Positions 27,672 to 35,812 of a stretch of DNA of 45,917 nucleotides are shown one piece after another (position 1 is the stretch's first letter; each line of letters opens with the position of its first letter). Under the pieces are notes generated by a model that did no database searches, was not told the DNA's origin, and saw only the letters and a program-made list of their open reading frames with translations. The position numbers were made by a program, and so were the translations under genes. The stretch comes from Phyllobacteriaceae bacterium (GTDB lineage: Bacteria > Pseudomonadota > Alphaproteobacteria > Rhizobiales > Rhizobiaceae): NCBI GenBank assembly GCA_024742765.1, contig JANSXT010000025.1, positions 1 to 45,917 of the forward strand, given 5' to 3'.

Positions 27672-28115
27672 TTAAGCGCCGTTCGGCGTCTCCGCAAGGG
27701 CGCGGATCGCCAGCAGATAGCCCCCGGTTCCCAGCCCGACGATCGTGCCGCGGCACACCGCCGACAGCATCGAGCGGTGCCGGAAGCGCTCGCGCGCGTG
27801 AATGTTGGAGATGTGCACCTCGATCACGTCGGCGTTCGATCCGGCGATCGCATCGCGCAAGGCGATCGATGTGTGCGTGTACGCGCCCGGGTTGAAGACG
27901 ATCGAAACGCCGCCAAGGCCCGCTTCCTGCACCTTGTCGACGAGCGCGCCCTCGTGATTGGACTGAAAGTGCGAGATCTCGAGCCCGAGTTCGGCGCCAA
28001 GGCGCTCGCACTGCGCGTTCAGGTCGTCGAGCGTCTGGTCGCCATAGACCTCCGGTTCCCGCTTGCCGAGCAGGTTCAGATTGGGTCCGTGAAGGATCAG
28101 AACATGTTTGCCCAT
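27672..28115 (-). CDS. aroQ: Type II 3-dehydroquinate dehydratase
   Basis: AroQ, 147 residues, converts 3-dehydroquinate to 3-dehydroshikimate in the shikimate pathway. It is the dodecameric type II enzyme, shown by HGPNLNLLGKREPEVYG with catalytic Tyr24, NPGAYTHTSIALRDAI, and EVHISNIHARERFRHRS with catalytic His102. The aroQ-accB-accC order is a common bacterial arrangement. It is first of that set after a 132-bp gap from the DsbA-like gene, so an operon promoter may lie at 28116-28247. Confidence 0.96.
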   Translation of the reverse strand: MGKHVLILHGPNLNLLGKREPEVYGDQTLDDLNAQCERLGAELGLEISHFQSNHEGALVDKVQEAGLGGVSIVFNPGAYTHTSIALRDAIAGSNADVIEVHISNIHARERFRHRSMLSAVCRGTIVGLGTGGYLLAIRALAETPNGA

Positions 28116-28201
28116 GGCGCCGTCAGCCCCGATTGCCGTCAGGACTGACTAGTCGCGGCCGCAACCCACGGCAAGCCCCGGGCCGGCGACGAAGGGCTTG
28201 A

Positions 28202-28239
28202 GCCGCCGAAAACCACATGTTTCTGGTGCGATCGGCGGC
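28202..28239. terminator. Hairpin downstream of the DsbA-like gene
   Basis: GCCGCCGA (28202-28209) pairs with TCGGCGGC (28232-28239), with an inner ACCA/TGGT pairing. On the plus strand it is followed by CTTTT; on the minus strand, where the flanking genes lie, the tail is not T-rich. Termination or a leader structure for aroQ are both possible. Confidence 0.3.
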
Positions 28240-28247
28240 CTTTTGGC

Positions 28248-29003
28248 TCAGTTCGTCGCATTGCGGACGTCGGCAATCGTGTCGCGCAACGTCTGCTCGC
28301 CCAGCGCGCCGGGAACCATCTGGTCGCCGATGACATAGGAGGGCGTTCCCGTGATGCCGAGCGCCTCGGCCAGAAGATAGGTGGTCTCCACCGAGCGTGC
28401 ATTGTCCGGATTGGCCATTTCCCGGCGCAGCGCCTCTTCATCGGCGCCGAGCGCGACGGCGATGCGGATCGCTGCCTCTTCATTGGCACGGCCGTCGACA
28501 TTCATCAGTTGCTCGTGGAATGCGGCATAGCTTTGTGGCATCAGCCTGTTGAAGGCCAGCGCGACCATGTGGGCGGCCTGCGAATCCTCGCCCAGGATCG
28601 GAAACTCCTTGAGCACGAAACGCAGGTTCGGATCGGTCTCGATCAGCGCGTTCATGTCTTCCAACGCGCGCCGGCAGAAGCCGCAATTGTAGTCGAAGAA
28701 CTCGACGATGGTGACATCGCCGTCCGGATTGCCGAGCACCGGGTCGGACGGATCGCGGAACAGATCGTCGGCCGCCGATGTGATCACATCCTTGCGCCGC
28801 TGGTCTTGTTCGGCTGTGCGCTGCGCTTCAAGCGCTTCCTGAACCTCGATCATCACCTCGGGATTGGCGAGCAGATAATCGCGCACGATCTCGCCGATCT
28901 CGGCACGTTGCGCCTCATCGAAAGTCTGGGCCGATGCCGGCGCAAACGGCAGGGCCATGCACAGGGCAAGGGCGGCGATGGCTGGGACGGCAAATCGGGG
29001 CAT
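28248..29003 (-). CDS. DsbA family thiol:disulfide oxidoreductase (ScsC/DsbA-like)
   Basis: This 251-residue exported protein has a signal peptide cut near ASA-Q (residue 25) and an N-terminal helical extension (about 27-85) as in ScsC-like proteins that oligomerise. A thioredoxin fold with an inserted helical domain follows. The redox site is Cys107-Gly-Phe-Cys110 and the cis-proline is Pro221 in TGTPSYVIG. It should form or shuffle disulfides in the periplasm. It starts 33 bp after the M48 peptidase gene, suggesting a joint unit for envelope protein quality control. Confidence 0.9.
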   Translation of the reverse strand: MPRFAVPAIAALALCMALPFAPASAQTFDEAQRAEIGEIVRDYLLANPEVMIEVQEALEAQRTAEQDQRRKDVITSAADDLFRDPSDPVLGNPDGDVTIVEFFDYNCGFCRRALEDMNALIETDPNLRFVLKEFPILGEDSQAAHMVALAFNRLMPQSYAAFHEQLMNVDGRANEEAAIRIAVALGADEEALRREMANPDNARSVETTYLLAEALGITGTPSYVIGDQMVPGALGEQTLRDTIADVRNATN

Positions 29004-29036
29004 TGGAAAACCTTGGGTTGGCCGGGCGCGCGGGGC

Positions 29037-30419
29037 TCAGCGCGGCAGGCGAAAACGGTGAATGTCGTCGGCGCGCAGCCATTGCGGCGCGCCCTCGTTA
29101 AAGCGTCTTTTGGCGCGCGCGGCAAACCGGCGCGCCTCGTCATAGCGTCCGGCGTGGAAGTTGGCTTCCGCGGTTGCCAGTTCCGCCTCGCCGGTCGCGC
29201 CGAGCCGGCCATAGGCCATGGCCAGATGCTGGTAGGCGCGCGGATTGGCCGGGTCGAGCGTGATCGCCACTTCCAGTTCGCCGATGGCGCGCCGCAGATT
29301 GGCTTCTCCGCCGGCCAGCACAAGCGCATGGCCGAGCGCCACCTGCATGGTCGGCGCGTTGCCGCCGGCGAGCCGCACCGCGCGGCTGAACGAATCAACC
29401 GCGCCCTGCGCATCCTGGGCACGCAGCAGGATTTCGCCTCGCGCCTCGTGGAAATAGGGGTCGTTCGGGCTTTCGGCGATCAGCCGGTCGATGATCGGGA
29501 CGGCCGCGCGCGGCGATCCGTTCAGGAAGGTCGACAGTGCCTGGCCGTATCGCGCCGCCTGTGAGCCCGGATTGTCCCGGAACCGGCTTTCCACAGCGCC
29601 CGGCCCGTAGCTGTAGGCGAGGATCTTCGCGCGTGCCCGGTCGTGCCGTCGCTGCAGGGCGGCGCTGTCGGTCTTGTTGAAGTGGGGGCTCTCCTTGGCG
29701 ATCGTTTCCAGCGCCACGCGGCGTTCGCGGGGCAGGGGATGGCTGATCCGGTAGGGGTTGATCTGCCGGCCGGCAAGGCTCAGTTCGCGCTCGAACCGGT
29801 CGAACGTCGTCAAAAGGCCCTTGGCCGACTGGCCGGTCCGGTTCAGATAGTCGACCGCTGCCCGGTCGGCGGCCAGTTCCTCAGTGCGCCGATAGGACAA
29901 AAGACCGCGCTGCGCCGCTTCGGCGCCCCCCATGGCGATGCCGCCGCCGGCGCCCACCGCTTCACGATTGCCGGAAAGGCCGCCGGCGATCGCCGCGCCG
30001 ACGCCGAGCACGGCGGTGACTGCGGCAATGGTCTGTGCACGGTCGATCTGCTGGCGCAGGCGGTCCTGATGGCCGCCGGCCAGATGCCCGACCTCATGGG
30101 CGATGACGCCGATGATCTCGTTGGGGGTTTCGGCCTGCACGATCGCGCCGATATTGATGAAGATCTTGCGGCCCGATACGAACGCGTTGAACGAGCGCTG
30201 ATTGACCAGCACGATATCGGTACGGCTGCGCCTGACACCGGCGGCGCGCAGGATCGGCTCGGCATAATCGGCCAGAAGCGCCTCGATCTCGGCATCGCGC
30301 ACGATCGGCACGCCGCCCGACTGGGCATGGGCCGGCAGCGCGCCCGCCAAAGCGAAGCACAAGGCGATCAGCGCTGTGGCAAGACGACCGGCCACGGTGT
30401 CCCACTTTCCGTTTTCCAT
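29037..30419 (-). CDS. M48 family periplasmic metallopeptidase with TPRs (BepA-like)
   Basis: This 460-residue protein has a signal peptide (cut after PAHA, about residue 32). The zinc-peptidase motif HEVGH is at 108-112 and the third ligand lies in RTEELAADRAAVD (Glu180/181). The C-terminal half (about 300-455) shows TPR-like helical repeats (DPYFHEARGEILLRAQDAQG, NPRAYQHLAMAYGRLGATG). This resembles BepA/YfgC, which chaperones or degrades outer-membrane assembly intermediates such as LptD, and BepA interplay with disulfide-forming enzymes is known. The adjacent DsbA-like gene fits that role. It is divergent from the aminotransferase gene. Confidence 0.9.
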   Translation of the reverse strand: MENGKWDTVAGRLATALIALCFALAGALPAHAQSGGVPIVRDAEIEALLADYAEPILRAAGVRRSRTDIVLVNQRSFNAFVSGRKIFINIGAIVQAETPNEIIGVIAHEVGHLAGGHQDRLRQQIDRAQTIAAVTAVLGVGAAIAGGLSGNREAVGAGGGIAMGGAEAAQRGLLSYRRTEELAADRAAVDYLNRTGQSAKGLLTTFDRFERELSLAGRQINPYRISHPLPRERRVALETIAKESPHFNKTDSAALQRRHDRARAKILAYSYGPGAVESRFRDNPGSQAARYGQALSTFLNGSPRAAVPIIDRLIAESPNDPYFHEARGEILLRAQDAQGAVDSFSRAVRLAGGNAPTMQVALGHALVLAGGEANLRRAIGELEVAITLDPANPRAYQHLAMAYGRLGATGEAELATAEANFHAGRYDEARRFAARAKRRFNEGAPQWLRADDIHRFRLPR

Positions 30420-30533
30420 TGCGCGGAGCGGACAAATGCCCTACCGGCGGTACCGCCGTTTGCGCATCAATAACAGCGAAAACATGGCGGTTCACGTGAA
30501 TTTCAACAGTCCGCATCAAGGCTTGGTGCACCC

Positions 30534-31673
30534 ATGACCCGGATATCTGAGCGCGGCACGGTCGCCCCCTTTTACGCCATGGACGTGCTCGCCGAGGCGA
30601 ACCGTCTGGCGGCCGAGGGCAATCAGGTCCTGTCCCTGGCTGTCGGCCAGCCCGGTGCCCAGGCGCCCGAGGCCGTCCGCAGGGCCGCCGCCGATGCGGC
30701 GATGAGCGCGCCGCTGGGCTATACGGACGCGCTCGGCCGGCTTGAAACGCGCCAGGCCATCTCGGGCCACTATCGCGACCAGTACGGCATCGATGTGCCC
30801 GCCAGCCGGATCGCCGTGACCACCGGCTCGTCGGCGGGCTTCTCGCTGGCCTTCCTCGCCCTGTCCGAACCCGGCGGCCGCGTTGCCATCGCCTCGCCCG
30901 GCTATCCCGCCTATCGCAACATCATCAAGGCGCTGTCGCTCGAGGCGGTCGAATTGCCGGCAAGGGATGGCGATTTCGATCTGGACGCGCTGCTCGCCAC
31001 CCATGCCGAAAAGCCGATCGACGTGCTGTTGCTGGCAAGTCCGGCCAATCCCACCGGTGCGGTCATCGAACGCGACGCGCTGGGCGAAATCGTCAGGGCG
31101 TGCCGCGATGCGGGCATCGCCTTCATTTCCGACGAGATCTATCACCGCCTGCGCTATACGGGCGATGATGTCACCGCGCTGACCTTTGGCGACGACGCAA
31201 TCGTCATCAACTCATTTTCCAAATATTACTGCATGACGGGCTGGCGCATCGGCTGGATGGTGCTTCCCGAAGCGCTCGTGCGCCCGGTCGAGCGGCTGGC
31301 CCAGAGCCTTTACATCTGTGCCCCCGACCTGTCGCAGATCGCCGCGGCCCAGGCCTTTGCCTGTACCGACGATTATGAGGCGATCAAGCGGGGTTATGAG
31401 GCCAATCGCGCGCTGCTGCTCGAACGGCTGCCCAAGATGGGCATCGGCTTTGCCGCGCCGCCTGACGGCGCCTTTTACGCCTGGTGCGACGTCTCGCGGC
31501 ACACCAACGATTCGATGGATTTTGCGCGGCGCATGCTTGCCGAGATCCACGTCGCCGCAACGCCGGGCTCCGACTTCGACCTTTTGGAGGGCGAGCGGCA
31601 CATGCGCTTTTCCTATGCCGGGCCGACCGAGGTGATGGCCGAGGCGCTGGACCGGATCGAGGCCTGGCTGTAA
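30534..31673 (+). CDS. Pyridoxal-phosphate-dependent aminotransferase (class I/II)
   Basis: This 379-residue fold-type I aminotransferase carries the PLP Schiff-base lysine Lys230 in NSFSKYYCMTGWRIG. Other cofactor-site motifs are TTGSSAGFSLAF, ASPANPTG (Asn172) and SDEIYHRL (Asp200, Tyr203), with a further arginine at Arg238. Relatives are annotated as aspartate or aromatic aminotransferases. The substrate cannot be assigned here. It ends 88 bp before the convergent rne stop, with a bidirectional terminator between. Confidence 0.92.
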   Translation: MTRISERGTVAPFYAMDVLAEANRLAAEGNQVLSLAVGQPGAQAPEAVRRAAADAAMSAPLGYTDALGRLETRQAISGHYRDQYGIDVPASRIAVTTGSSAGFSLAFLALSEPGGRVAIASPGYPAYRNIIKALSLEAVELPARDGDFDLDALLATHAEKPIDVLLLASPANPTGAVIERDALGEIVRACRDAGIAFISDEIYHRLRYTGDDVTALTFGDDAIVINSFSKYYCMTGWRIGWMVLPEALVRPVERLAQSLYICAPDLSQIAAAQAFACTDDYEAIKRGYEANRALLLERLPKMGIGFAAPPDGAFYAWCDVSRHTNDSMDFARRMLAEIHVAATPGSDFDLLEGERHMRFSYAGPTEVMAEALDRIEAWL

Positions 31674-31700
31674 GCCACCCGCAGGGCTGTTTCGAAAACA

Positions 31701-31735
31701 AAAACCGCGCTCAACCAATCGGTTGGCGCGGTTTT
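31701..31735. terminator. Bidirectional intrinsic terminator between aminotransferase and rne
   Basis: AAAACCGCGC (31701-31710) pairs with GCGCGGTTTT (31726-31735). The stem then continues, with one G-T wobble and one bulged C, to an inner AACC/GGTT and an AATC loop. Each strand reads the stem followed by T residues, so it can end both convergent transcripts. Confidence 0.85.
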
Positions 31736-31760
31736 CGGATTCAGATTTTGAGCGCGTCGA

Positions 31761-34364
31761 TTAGAAGAAGCCCTTGCCGCGTGCCCACCATCCGGCGCGT
31801 TTGGGCTTCTCGTCGGCGGGCTTTTCGCTTTCCGAAACGACCACAGGCTCCACATCGAGATTGAGATTGGCGGCGGTCGCCCGCTTGCGCGCGGGTGCGT
31901 CGTCGGCATCGCTCTCCGTTGCGGCATCGTCGTCCGCATCGTCATTAGCCGCCGCGGGGCTCTCCTCTGCGGGCGTCGCATCGCCATTCGTCGCGCCGTC
32001 TGCGGCTTCGACCGTGTCGGAGGCTTTGGCCGTCTCCTGTGGCGCGCTCGCCTCGATGGCGGCTGGCGCGCTGTCCTGTGATGCGTCCGGGCTCTCGGGC
32101 GCGGCGTCCGCATCGGGGGTGGTCTCCGGTTCGCCCGGCCGTTCTTCCGCCGCGCGCTGCGCCTCGGCCGCGATCAGGTCGGCGAGCGGGCCGACCGGTT
32201 CTGCGTCCGGGATGCGCGGGCCGCGATCGCGCCGGTTGCGCCCGCCGCGGCGGCCTCTGGATCGCCGCTTGCGGCGTCGCCCGCCCGACTGTTCCTCATC
32301 ATCCTCGTCATCATCGGCGCCGTCCGCACGGCTTTCGGCGGTATCGTTCTCGCCATCCCTGTCGCGTCCGCGCCGTCCGCGCCGGCGCTTGCGGCGAGGG
32401 CGATCGTCCTCGTCATCGGCGGTCTCGACATCGGCCGCTTCGGCCGGCGGGGCATCGTCCTCGTCATCTTCGTCGAGCCCGATGCCGATGGCCGGGCTTT
32501 CGATCTTCGGCAGATCGGAAATCGCGCCCTTGTCGATGGCGAACATTTCCGCACCGATATCATGGTCCATCTCGATGGTGATCTTGACGCCGAACCGGCC
32601 TTCCATCTCGGCCAGCGTGTCGCGCTTGTTGTTGAGCACATAGAGCGCGGTTTCGGCCTGGGTGCGCACGGTCACATGGTGCTTGGAGTTCTTCAGAAGA
32701 TGCTCTTCAAGCGACCGGATCACATGCAGCGCCACCGATTGCGGCGAGCGCACATAACCGGTGCCGTTGCAGGTCGGGCAAACCGACATGGTGCTTTCCA
32801 GAACCGATGCCCGCATCCGCTGGCGGCTCATCTCCAAAAGGCCGAAATGCGAGATGCGGCCCACCTGGATGCGCGCGCGATCATGCTTGAGGCAATCCTT
32901 GAGCTTTTTCTCGACCGCCCGGTTGTTGCGGTTCTCGTCCATGTCGATGAAATCGATGACGATCAGGCCGGCAAGGTCGCGCAGCCGCAATTGGCGGGCG
33001 ACCTCGTCGGCCGCCTCAAGGTTGGTCGCAAGCGCCGTCTCCTCGATCGAGTGCTCGCGGGTCGACTTGCCGGAATTGACGTCGATGGCGACCAGCGCCT
33101 CGGTCTGGTTGATGATGATGTAGCCGCCGGACTTGAGCGTCACCTGCGGCTGGATCAGCTTGTCGAGCTGGGCTTCGATGCCGGTGCGCGCCAGGATCGG
33201 CGCCGTCTCGCGCCATGGCTTGACGGCTCTTGACTGGCTCGGCATCAGCATCTTCATGAAGTCCTTGGCTTCACGATAGCCGTCCTCGCCGGCGACGATG
33301 ATCTCGTCAATGTCCTTGCTGTAGAGATCGCGGATGGAGCGCTTGATCAGGCTGCCTTCCTCATAGACGAGCGACGGCGCGCTCGACGACAAGGTCAGGT
33401 CACGCACATTGTCCCACAGCCGCATCAGATAGTCGTAATCGCGCTCGATCTCCGCCTGGGTGCGGTTGGCGCCCGCCGTGCGCAGGATGACGCCCATACC
33501 CTTGGGCACATCGAGCTTGCGGACCAGGTCCTTCAGGCGCTTGCGGTCGGACGCGGTGGTGATCTTGCGCGAAATGCCGCCGCCGCGCGCCGTGTTGGGC
33601 ATCAGCACCGAATAGCGGCCGGCCAGCGACAGGTAGGTGGTCAGCGCCGCGCCCTTGTTGCCGCGCTCTTCCTTGACCACCTGCACCAGGATCACCTGGC
33701 GCCGCTTGATCACTTCCTGGATCTTGTACTGGCGGCGCGAGGGGCGGCGGCGCGGGCGGCTCTCTTCGAGCGCATCGTCTTCGCCGACATCCTCGAAGTC
33801 GCCATCCTCCTCATCGCCATCGTCGGATGCTGCGACATCTTCGGAGACGGTATCGCCATTGTCGGCCCGCGCGGCCTGGACGTCGTCGCCGTCATCGTCC
33901 TCATCTTCGTCGAGCGCGGCGAGAATTTCGTCCATCGCCACAGGTTCGGCGTCCGGTACCTGGCTTTCGCGGCGTTTGGACTTCCAGTTCCGGCGTCCCC
34001 GCCCGCGGCGCCGGCGGCCCTTGCGGCCGCGCCCGTTGTCGCCGTCGTCCTCATCGCCGTCGAAATCGGTTTCGGCCTGCGCGGCCTCCTCGTCCAGCAG
34101 CGCCTGACGGTCAGCCAGCGGAATCTGGTAATAGTCGGGATGGATTTCCGAGAAGGCGAGAAAGCCGTGGCGGTTGCCGCCATAGTCGACGAATGCGGCC
34201 TGCAGCGAGGGTTCGACACGCGTCACCTTCGCCAGATAGATGTTGCCGCGTATCTGTTTCTTGTGCTGGGATTCGAAATCGAATTCTTCGAGGCGGTTAC
34301 CTTTGACGACGACTGCGCGCGTTTCCTCCGGGTGGGAGGAATCGATGATCATTCTGTTTGACAT
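31761..34364 (-). CDS. rne: Ribonuclease E
   Basis: RNase E, 867 residues, is the endoribonuclease that starts mRNA decay and processes rRNA and tRNA. The start at 34364 gives MSNRMIIDSSHPEETRAVV. The S1 RNA-binding domain (about 35-80 and 213-245) is split by a highly charged insertion of about 130 residues with Asp/Glu runs and Arg/Lys patches. Catalytic aspartates are Asp428 (AIDVNSGKST) and Asp471 (VIDFIDM). The zinc-link is Cys529/Cys532 (CPTCNGTG). The C-terminal third is disordered, with alternating basic and acidic tracts, and ends WWARGKGFF. A long structured upstream region (34365-34811) may hold its leader. Confidence 0.95.
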   Translation of the reverse strand: MSNRMIIDSSHPEETRAVVVKGNRLEEFDFESQHKKQIRGNIYLAKVTRVEPSLQAAFVDYGGNRHGFLAFSEIHPDYYQIPLADRQALLDEEAAQAETDFDGDEDDGDNGRGRKGRRRRGRGRRNWKSKRRESQVPDAEPVAMDEILAALDEDEDDDGDDVQAARADNGDTVSEDVAASDDGDEEDGDFEDVGEDDALEESRPRRRPSRRQYKIQEVIKRRQVILVQVVKEERGNKGAALTTYLSLAGRYSVLMPNTARGGGISRKITTASDRKRLKDLVRKLDVPKGMGVILRTAGANRTQAEIERDYDYLMRLWDNVRDLTLSSSAPSLVYEEGSLIKRSIRDLYSKDIDEIIVAGEDGYREAKDFMKMLMPSQSRAVKPWRETAPILARTGIEAQLDKLIQPQVTLKSGGYIIINQTEALVAIDVNSGKSTREHSIEETALATNLEAADEVARQLRLRDLAGLIVIDFIDMDENRNNRAVEKKLKDCLKHDRARIQVGRISHFGLLEMSRQRMRASVLESTMSVCPTCNGTGYVRSPQSVALHVIRSLEEHLLKNSKHHVTVRTQAETALYVLNNKRDTLAEMEGRFGVKITIEMDHDIGAEMFAIDKGAISDLPKIESPAIGIGLDEDDEDDAPPAEAADVETADDEDDRPRRKRRRGRRGRDRDGENDTAESRADGADDDEDDEEQSGGRRRKRRSRGRRGGRNRRDRGPRIPDAEPVGPLADLIAAEAQRAAEERPGEPETTPDADAAPESPDASQDSAPAAIEASAPQETAKASDTVEAADGATNGDATPAEESPAAANDDADDDAATESDADDAPARKRATAANLNLDVEPVVVSESEKPADEKPKRAGWWARGKGFF

Positions 34365-34511
34365 AAGTTCTGTATCCGCCGGGCGGGGCGGCCTGCCGCC
34401 AGATCCCTTCCAGGACCGCTGGCTGTGGCAATATGCGCCGCACAAGGGTCGGCCGGCTTGCGCCGGTCCCTCCCTCGATGCCCGGATTTTTGTTTGTGGC
34501 CGCCCGCCAGG

Positions 34512-34564
34512 GTTCCGCATCTCGCCGCGCCGGGGCGGCATGCCCCGTGGCGGGGGAGCGGAAC
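34512..34564. promoter_or_regulatory. Compound hairpin upstream of rne
   Basis: Three nested stems are seen: GTTCCGC/GCGGAAC (34512-34518 with 34558-34564), CGCC/GGCG (34523-34526 with 34549-34552), and CGGGGC/GCCCCG (34531-34536 with 34542-34547). It lies 148 bp upstream of the rne ATG and could be part of an rne leader, by analogy with the structured autoregulatory 5' UTR of E. coli rne. There is no direct evidence that it is transcribed. Confidence 0.45.
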
Positions 34565-34613
34565 GATAATGTCGATTGTCTCAACGACATGGCAGTCAGC
34601 AATTTACCAAATG

Positions 34614-34810
34614 GGTTCGCCTTCGGGCGAACCGTGACATGCGCTTCACAGGCGAAGCGGGAAACTGCAAAGCGGTTTCCGAACAAACCTCAGCATCGGT
34701 GATTGCGATGCGTCGGCAATTCTCTGGGGCGGAAGCGACACATTCATCGTGCGCCGAACCGCTTTGTCTAAGTTAGGTTTTTGCCGTTCGAACCGCAAGC
34801 GGTTTTATTT
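34614..34810 (+). ncRNA. Candidate structured RNA: four stem-loops and a terminator-like end
   Basis: The stems are perfect: 34614-34621/34626-34633 (8 bp, closed by a C(TTCG)G tetraloop on the plus strand), 34642-34647/34654-34659 (6 bp), 34660-34665/34675-34680 (6 bp), and 34693-34698/34706-34711 (6 bp). A short hairpin AACCG-CAAG-CGGTT (34791-34804) is followed by TTATTTT. AAGCGGTT occurs at 34670-34677 and again at 34797-34804, and its complement AACCGCTT at 34757-34764, so alternative pairings are possible. TTGTCT (34576-34581) and CAATTT (34600-34605, 18-bp spacer) would start RNA near 34612. The strand is inferred from the tetraloop and the T-tail; an rne leader on the minus strand is the alternative. 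Confidence 0.4.
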
Positions 34811-34850
34811 TCACACAGCCTTGCCCGGCGGGCGCGGGGCGCCAGGCACC

Positions 34851-34879
34851 ATGTCAATTGACATACGACGATCGTCGTA
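34851..34879. promoter_or_regulatory. Two abutting perfect palindromes, candidate operator
   Basis: ATGTCAATTGACAT (34851-34864, 14 bp) and TACGACGATCGTCGTA (34864-34879, 16 bp) are both perfect and share one base. The first contains TTGACA on each strand. They lie 180 bp before the LuxR start and 487 bp before rne. The arrangement suggests binding sites for one or two dimeric regulators. Confidence 0.5.
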
Positions 34880-35058
34880 GATGCCGTGCCCCTTGCATAT
34901 GCCGGGCGCTTGCCACATATGGCGCCGGTCGGCGACGAGCCCCCATTTGCGGTGGATCACCTGCCCCCGGGGCATCATTGACACCGTGTCGCCATCCCCT
35001 CACGCATGACATTTGAACGCATGTTCAGGTGATTCGACAAAAGCAAAGTCATTTCGCA

Positions 35059-35787
35059 ATGCCAACGCTTGACGACACAAGGAACAGCTATCGCGAACGG
35101 GTTGCGTTGTGCACGACGACCTATGACTTGCTGCGCCTGGTTCGCGAAGTCGCCGCCGAGCACAACTATAAATATTTCTCGATCGTGCGGCTGCCATCGT
35201 CCAAGGACGAGAAACTGGCGCCGCTTGCGGTGCTCACCAATTGGCCGGAAGAGCTGTTGCGCCGCTATGACGAGCTGGGCCTGCTCAAGAACAGCCCGAT
35301 CTACCAGGCGCTGAAGTCGAGCACCAAGCCGGTGGTGTGGTCGAACCGCCCCGGCGCGCGGCACACGCTCAAGGGACACAATCGCCAGGTGCAGGACATG
35401 TTCTGCTCACACGGTCTTTATGACGGCGTCCACTTCAGCGTGCAGGAGCCGGGCGGCAAGCGCGGCGCTGTCGGCCTTGCCGGCGACAGGCCGCCGCCTG
35501 ACGAGGCCGAACTGGCCGAACTGAGCTTTGCCGCCAACCTGATCTATGAGCGCCTTTGGGAACTGGACAAGGGTTCCAAGCCGCAGAAGACGCAAAAGCT
35601 CAGCCAGCGCGAAGGCGAATGCCTGATGTGGACCGCCTCGGGCAAGACCAGCGCCGAGATCGCCATCATTCTCAAACTGTCGGAACACACGGTGAATCAC
35701 TATCTGACGGCCGCCTGTCAGAAGCTGGGCGCCACGAACCGCGCCCATGCCGTCTACAAGGCCATGCGCGCCGGATATCTGGACTGA
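35059..35787 (+). CDS. LuxR family transcriptional regulator (VisN/VisR-like by position)
   Basis: This 242-residue regulator has an N-terminal autoinducer-binding-like domain (about 12-165) and a C-terminal LuxR helix-turn-helix (about 180-240: KLSQREGECLMWTASGKTSAEI, SEHTVNHYL, NRAHAVYKAM). Trp62 (NWP) and Tyr70 are kept, but the invariant acidic DPV of AHL receptors reads SPI (79-81), so homoserine-lactone binding is doubtful. In S. meliloti visN and visR, LuxR-type master regulators of motility, occupy this place before flhB. By position and length this may be their counterpart, but only one copy is present. The ATG at 35059 is preferred over a GTG at 35029; neither has a good ribosome-binding site. 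Confidence 0.85.
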   Translation: MPTLDDTRNSYRERVALCTTTYDLLRLVREVAAEHNYKYFSIVRLPSSKDEKLAPLAVLTNWPEELLRRYDELGLLKNSPIYQALKSSTKPVVWSNRPGARHTLKGHNRQVQDMFCSHGLYDGVHFSVQEPGGKRGAVGLAGDRPPPDEAELAELSFAANLIYERLWELDKGSKPQKTQKLSQREGECLMWTASGKTSAEIAIILKLSEHTVNHYLTAACQKLGATNRAHAVYKAMRAGYLD

Positions 35788-35812
35788 CGTCCAAGAGGGG
35801 GGAGCAAAAGAC

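Larger units (their letters stand above)
34365..35058. other. Long structured intergenic region between rne and the LuxR gene
   Basis: No convincing protein gene lies in these 694 bp; the short open frames lack ribosome-binding sites and family similarity. The region contains a 53-nt compound hairpin (34512-34564), a run of four perfect stem-loops (34614-34711), a terminator-like hairpin (34791-34810), and two abutting perfect palindromes (34851-34879). It also has two CATATG sequences exactly 20 bp apart (34896-34901, 34916-34921) and an inverted repeat TGAAC-N4-GTTCA (35014-35027). A perfect TTGACA lies at 34978-34983, but the matching -10 is weak. It should hold the divergent promoters of rne and the LuxR gene. 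Confidence 0.7.

Noticed and set aside
34297-34776. Short open frames on both strands upstream of rne
   Set aside because: They lack ribosome-binding sites and protein-like composition, and coincide with the hairpin run, which explains the sequence better.
34896-34921. Two CATATG sequences 20 bp apart
   Set aside because: Six-base palindromes recur easily; the spacing is suggestive but the flanks differ.
35059-35787. Quorum-sensing receptor
   Set aside because: No luxI-type synthase nearby, the AHL-contacting acidic residue is missing, and the setting is a flagellar cluster.
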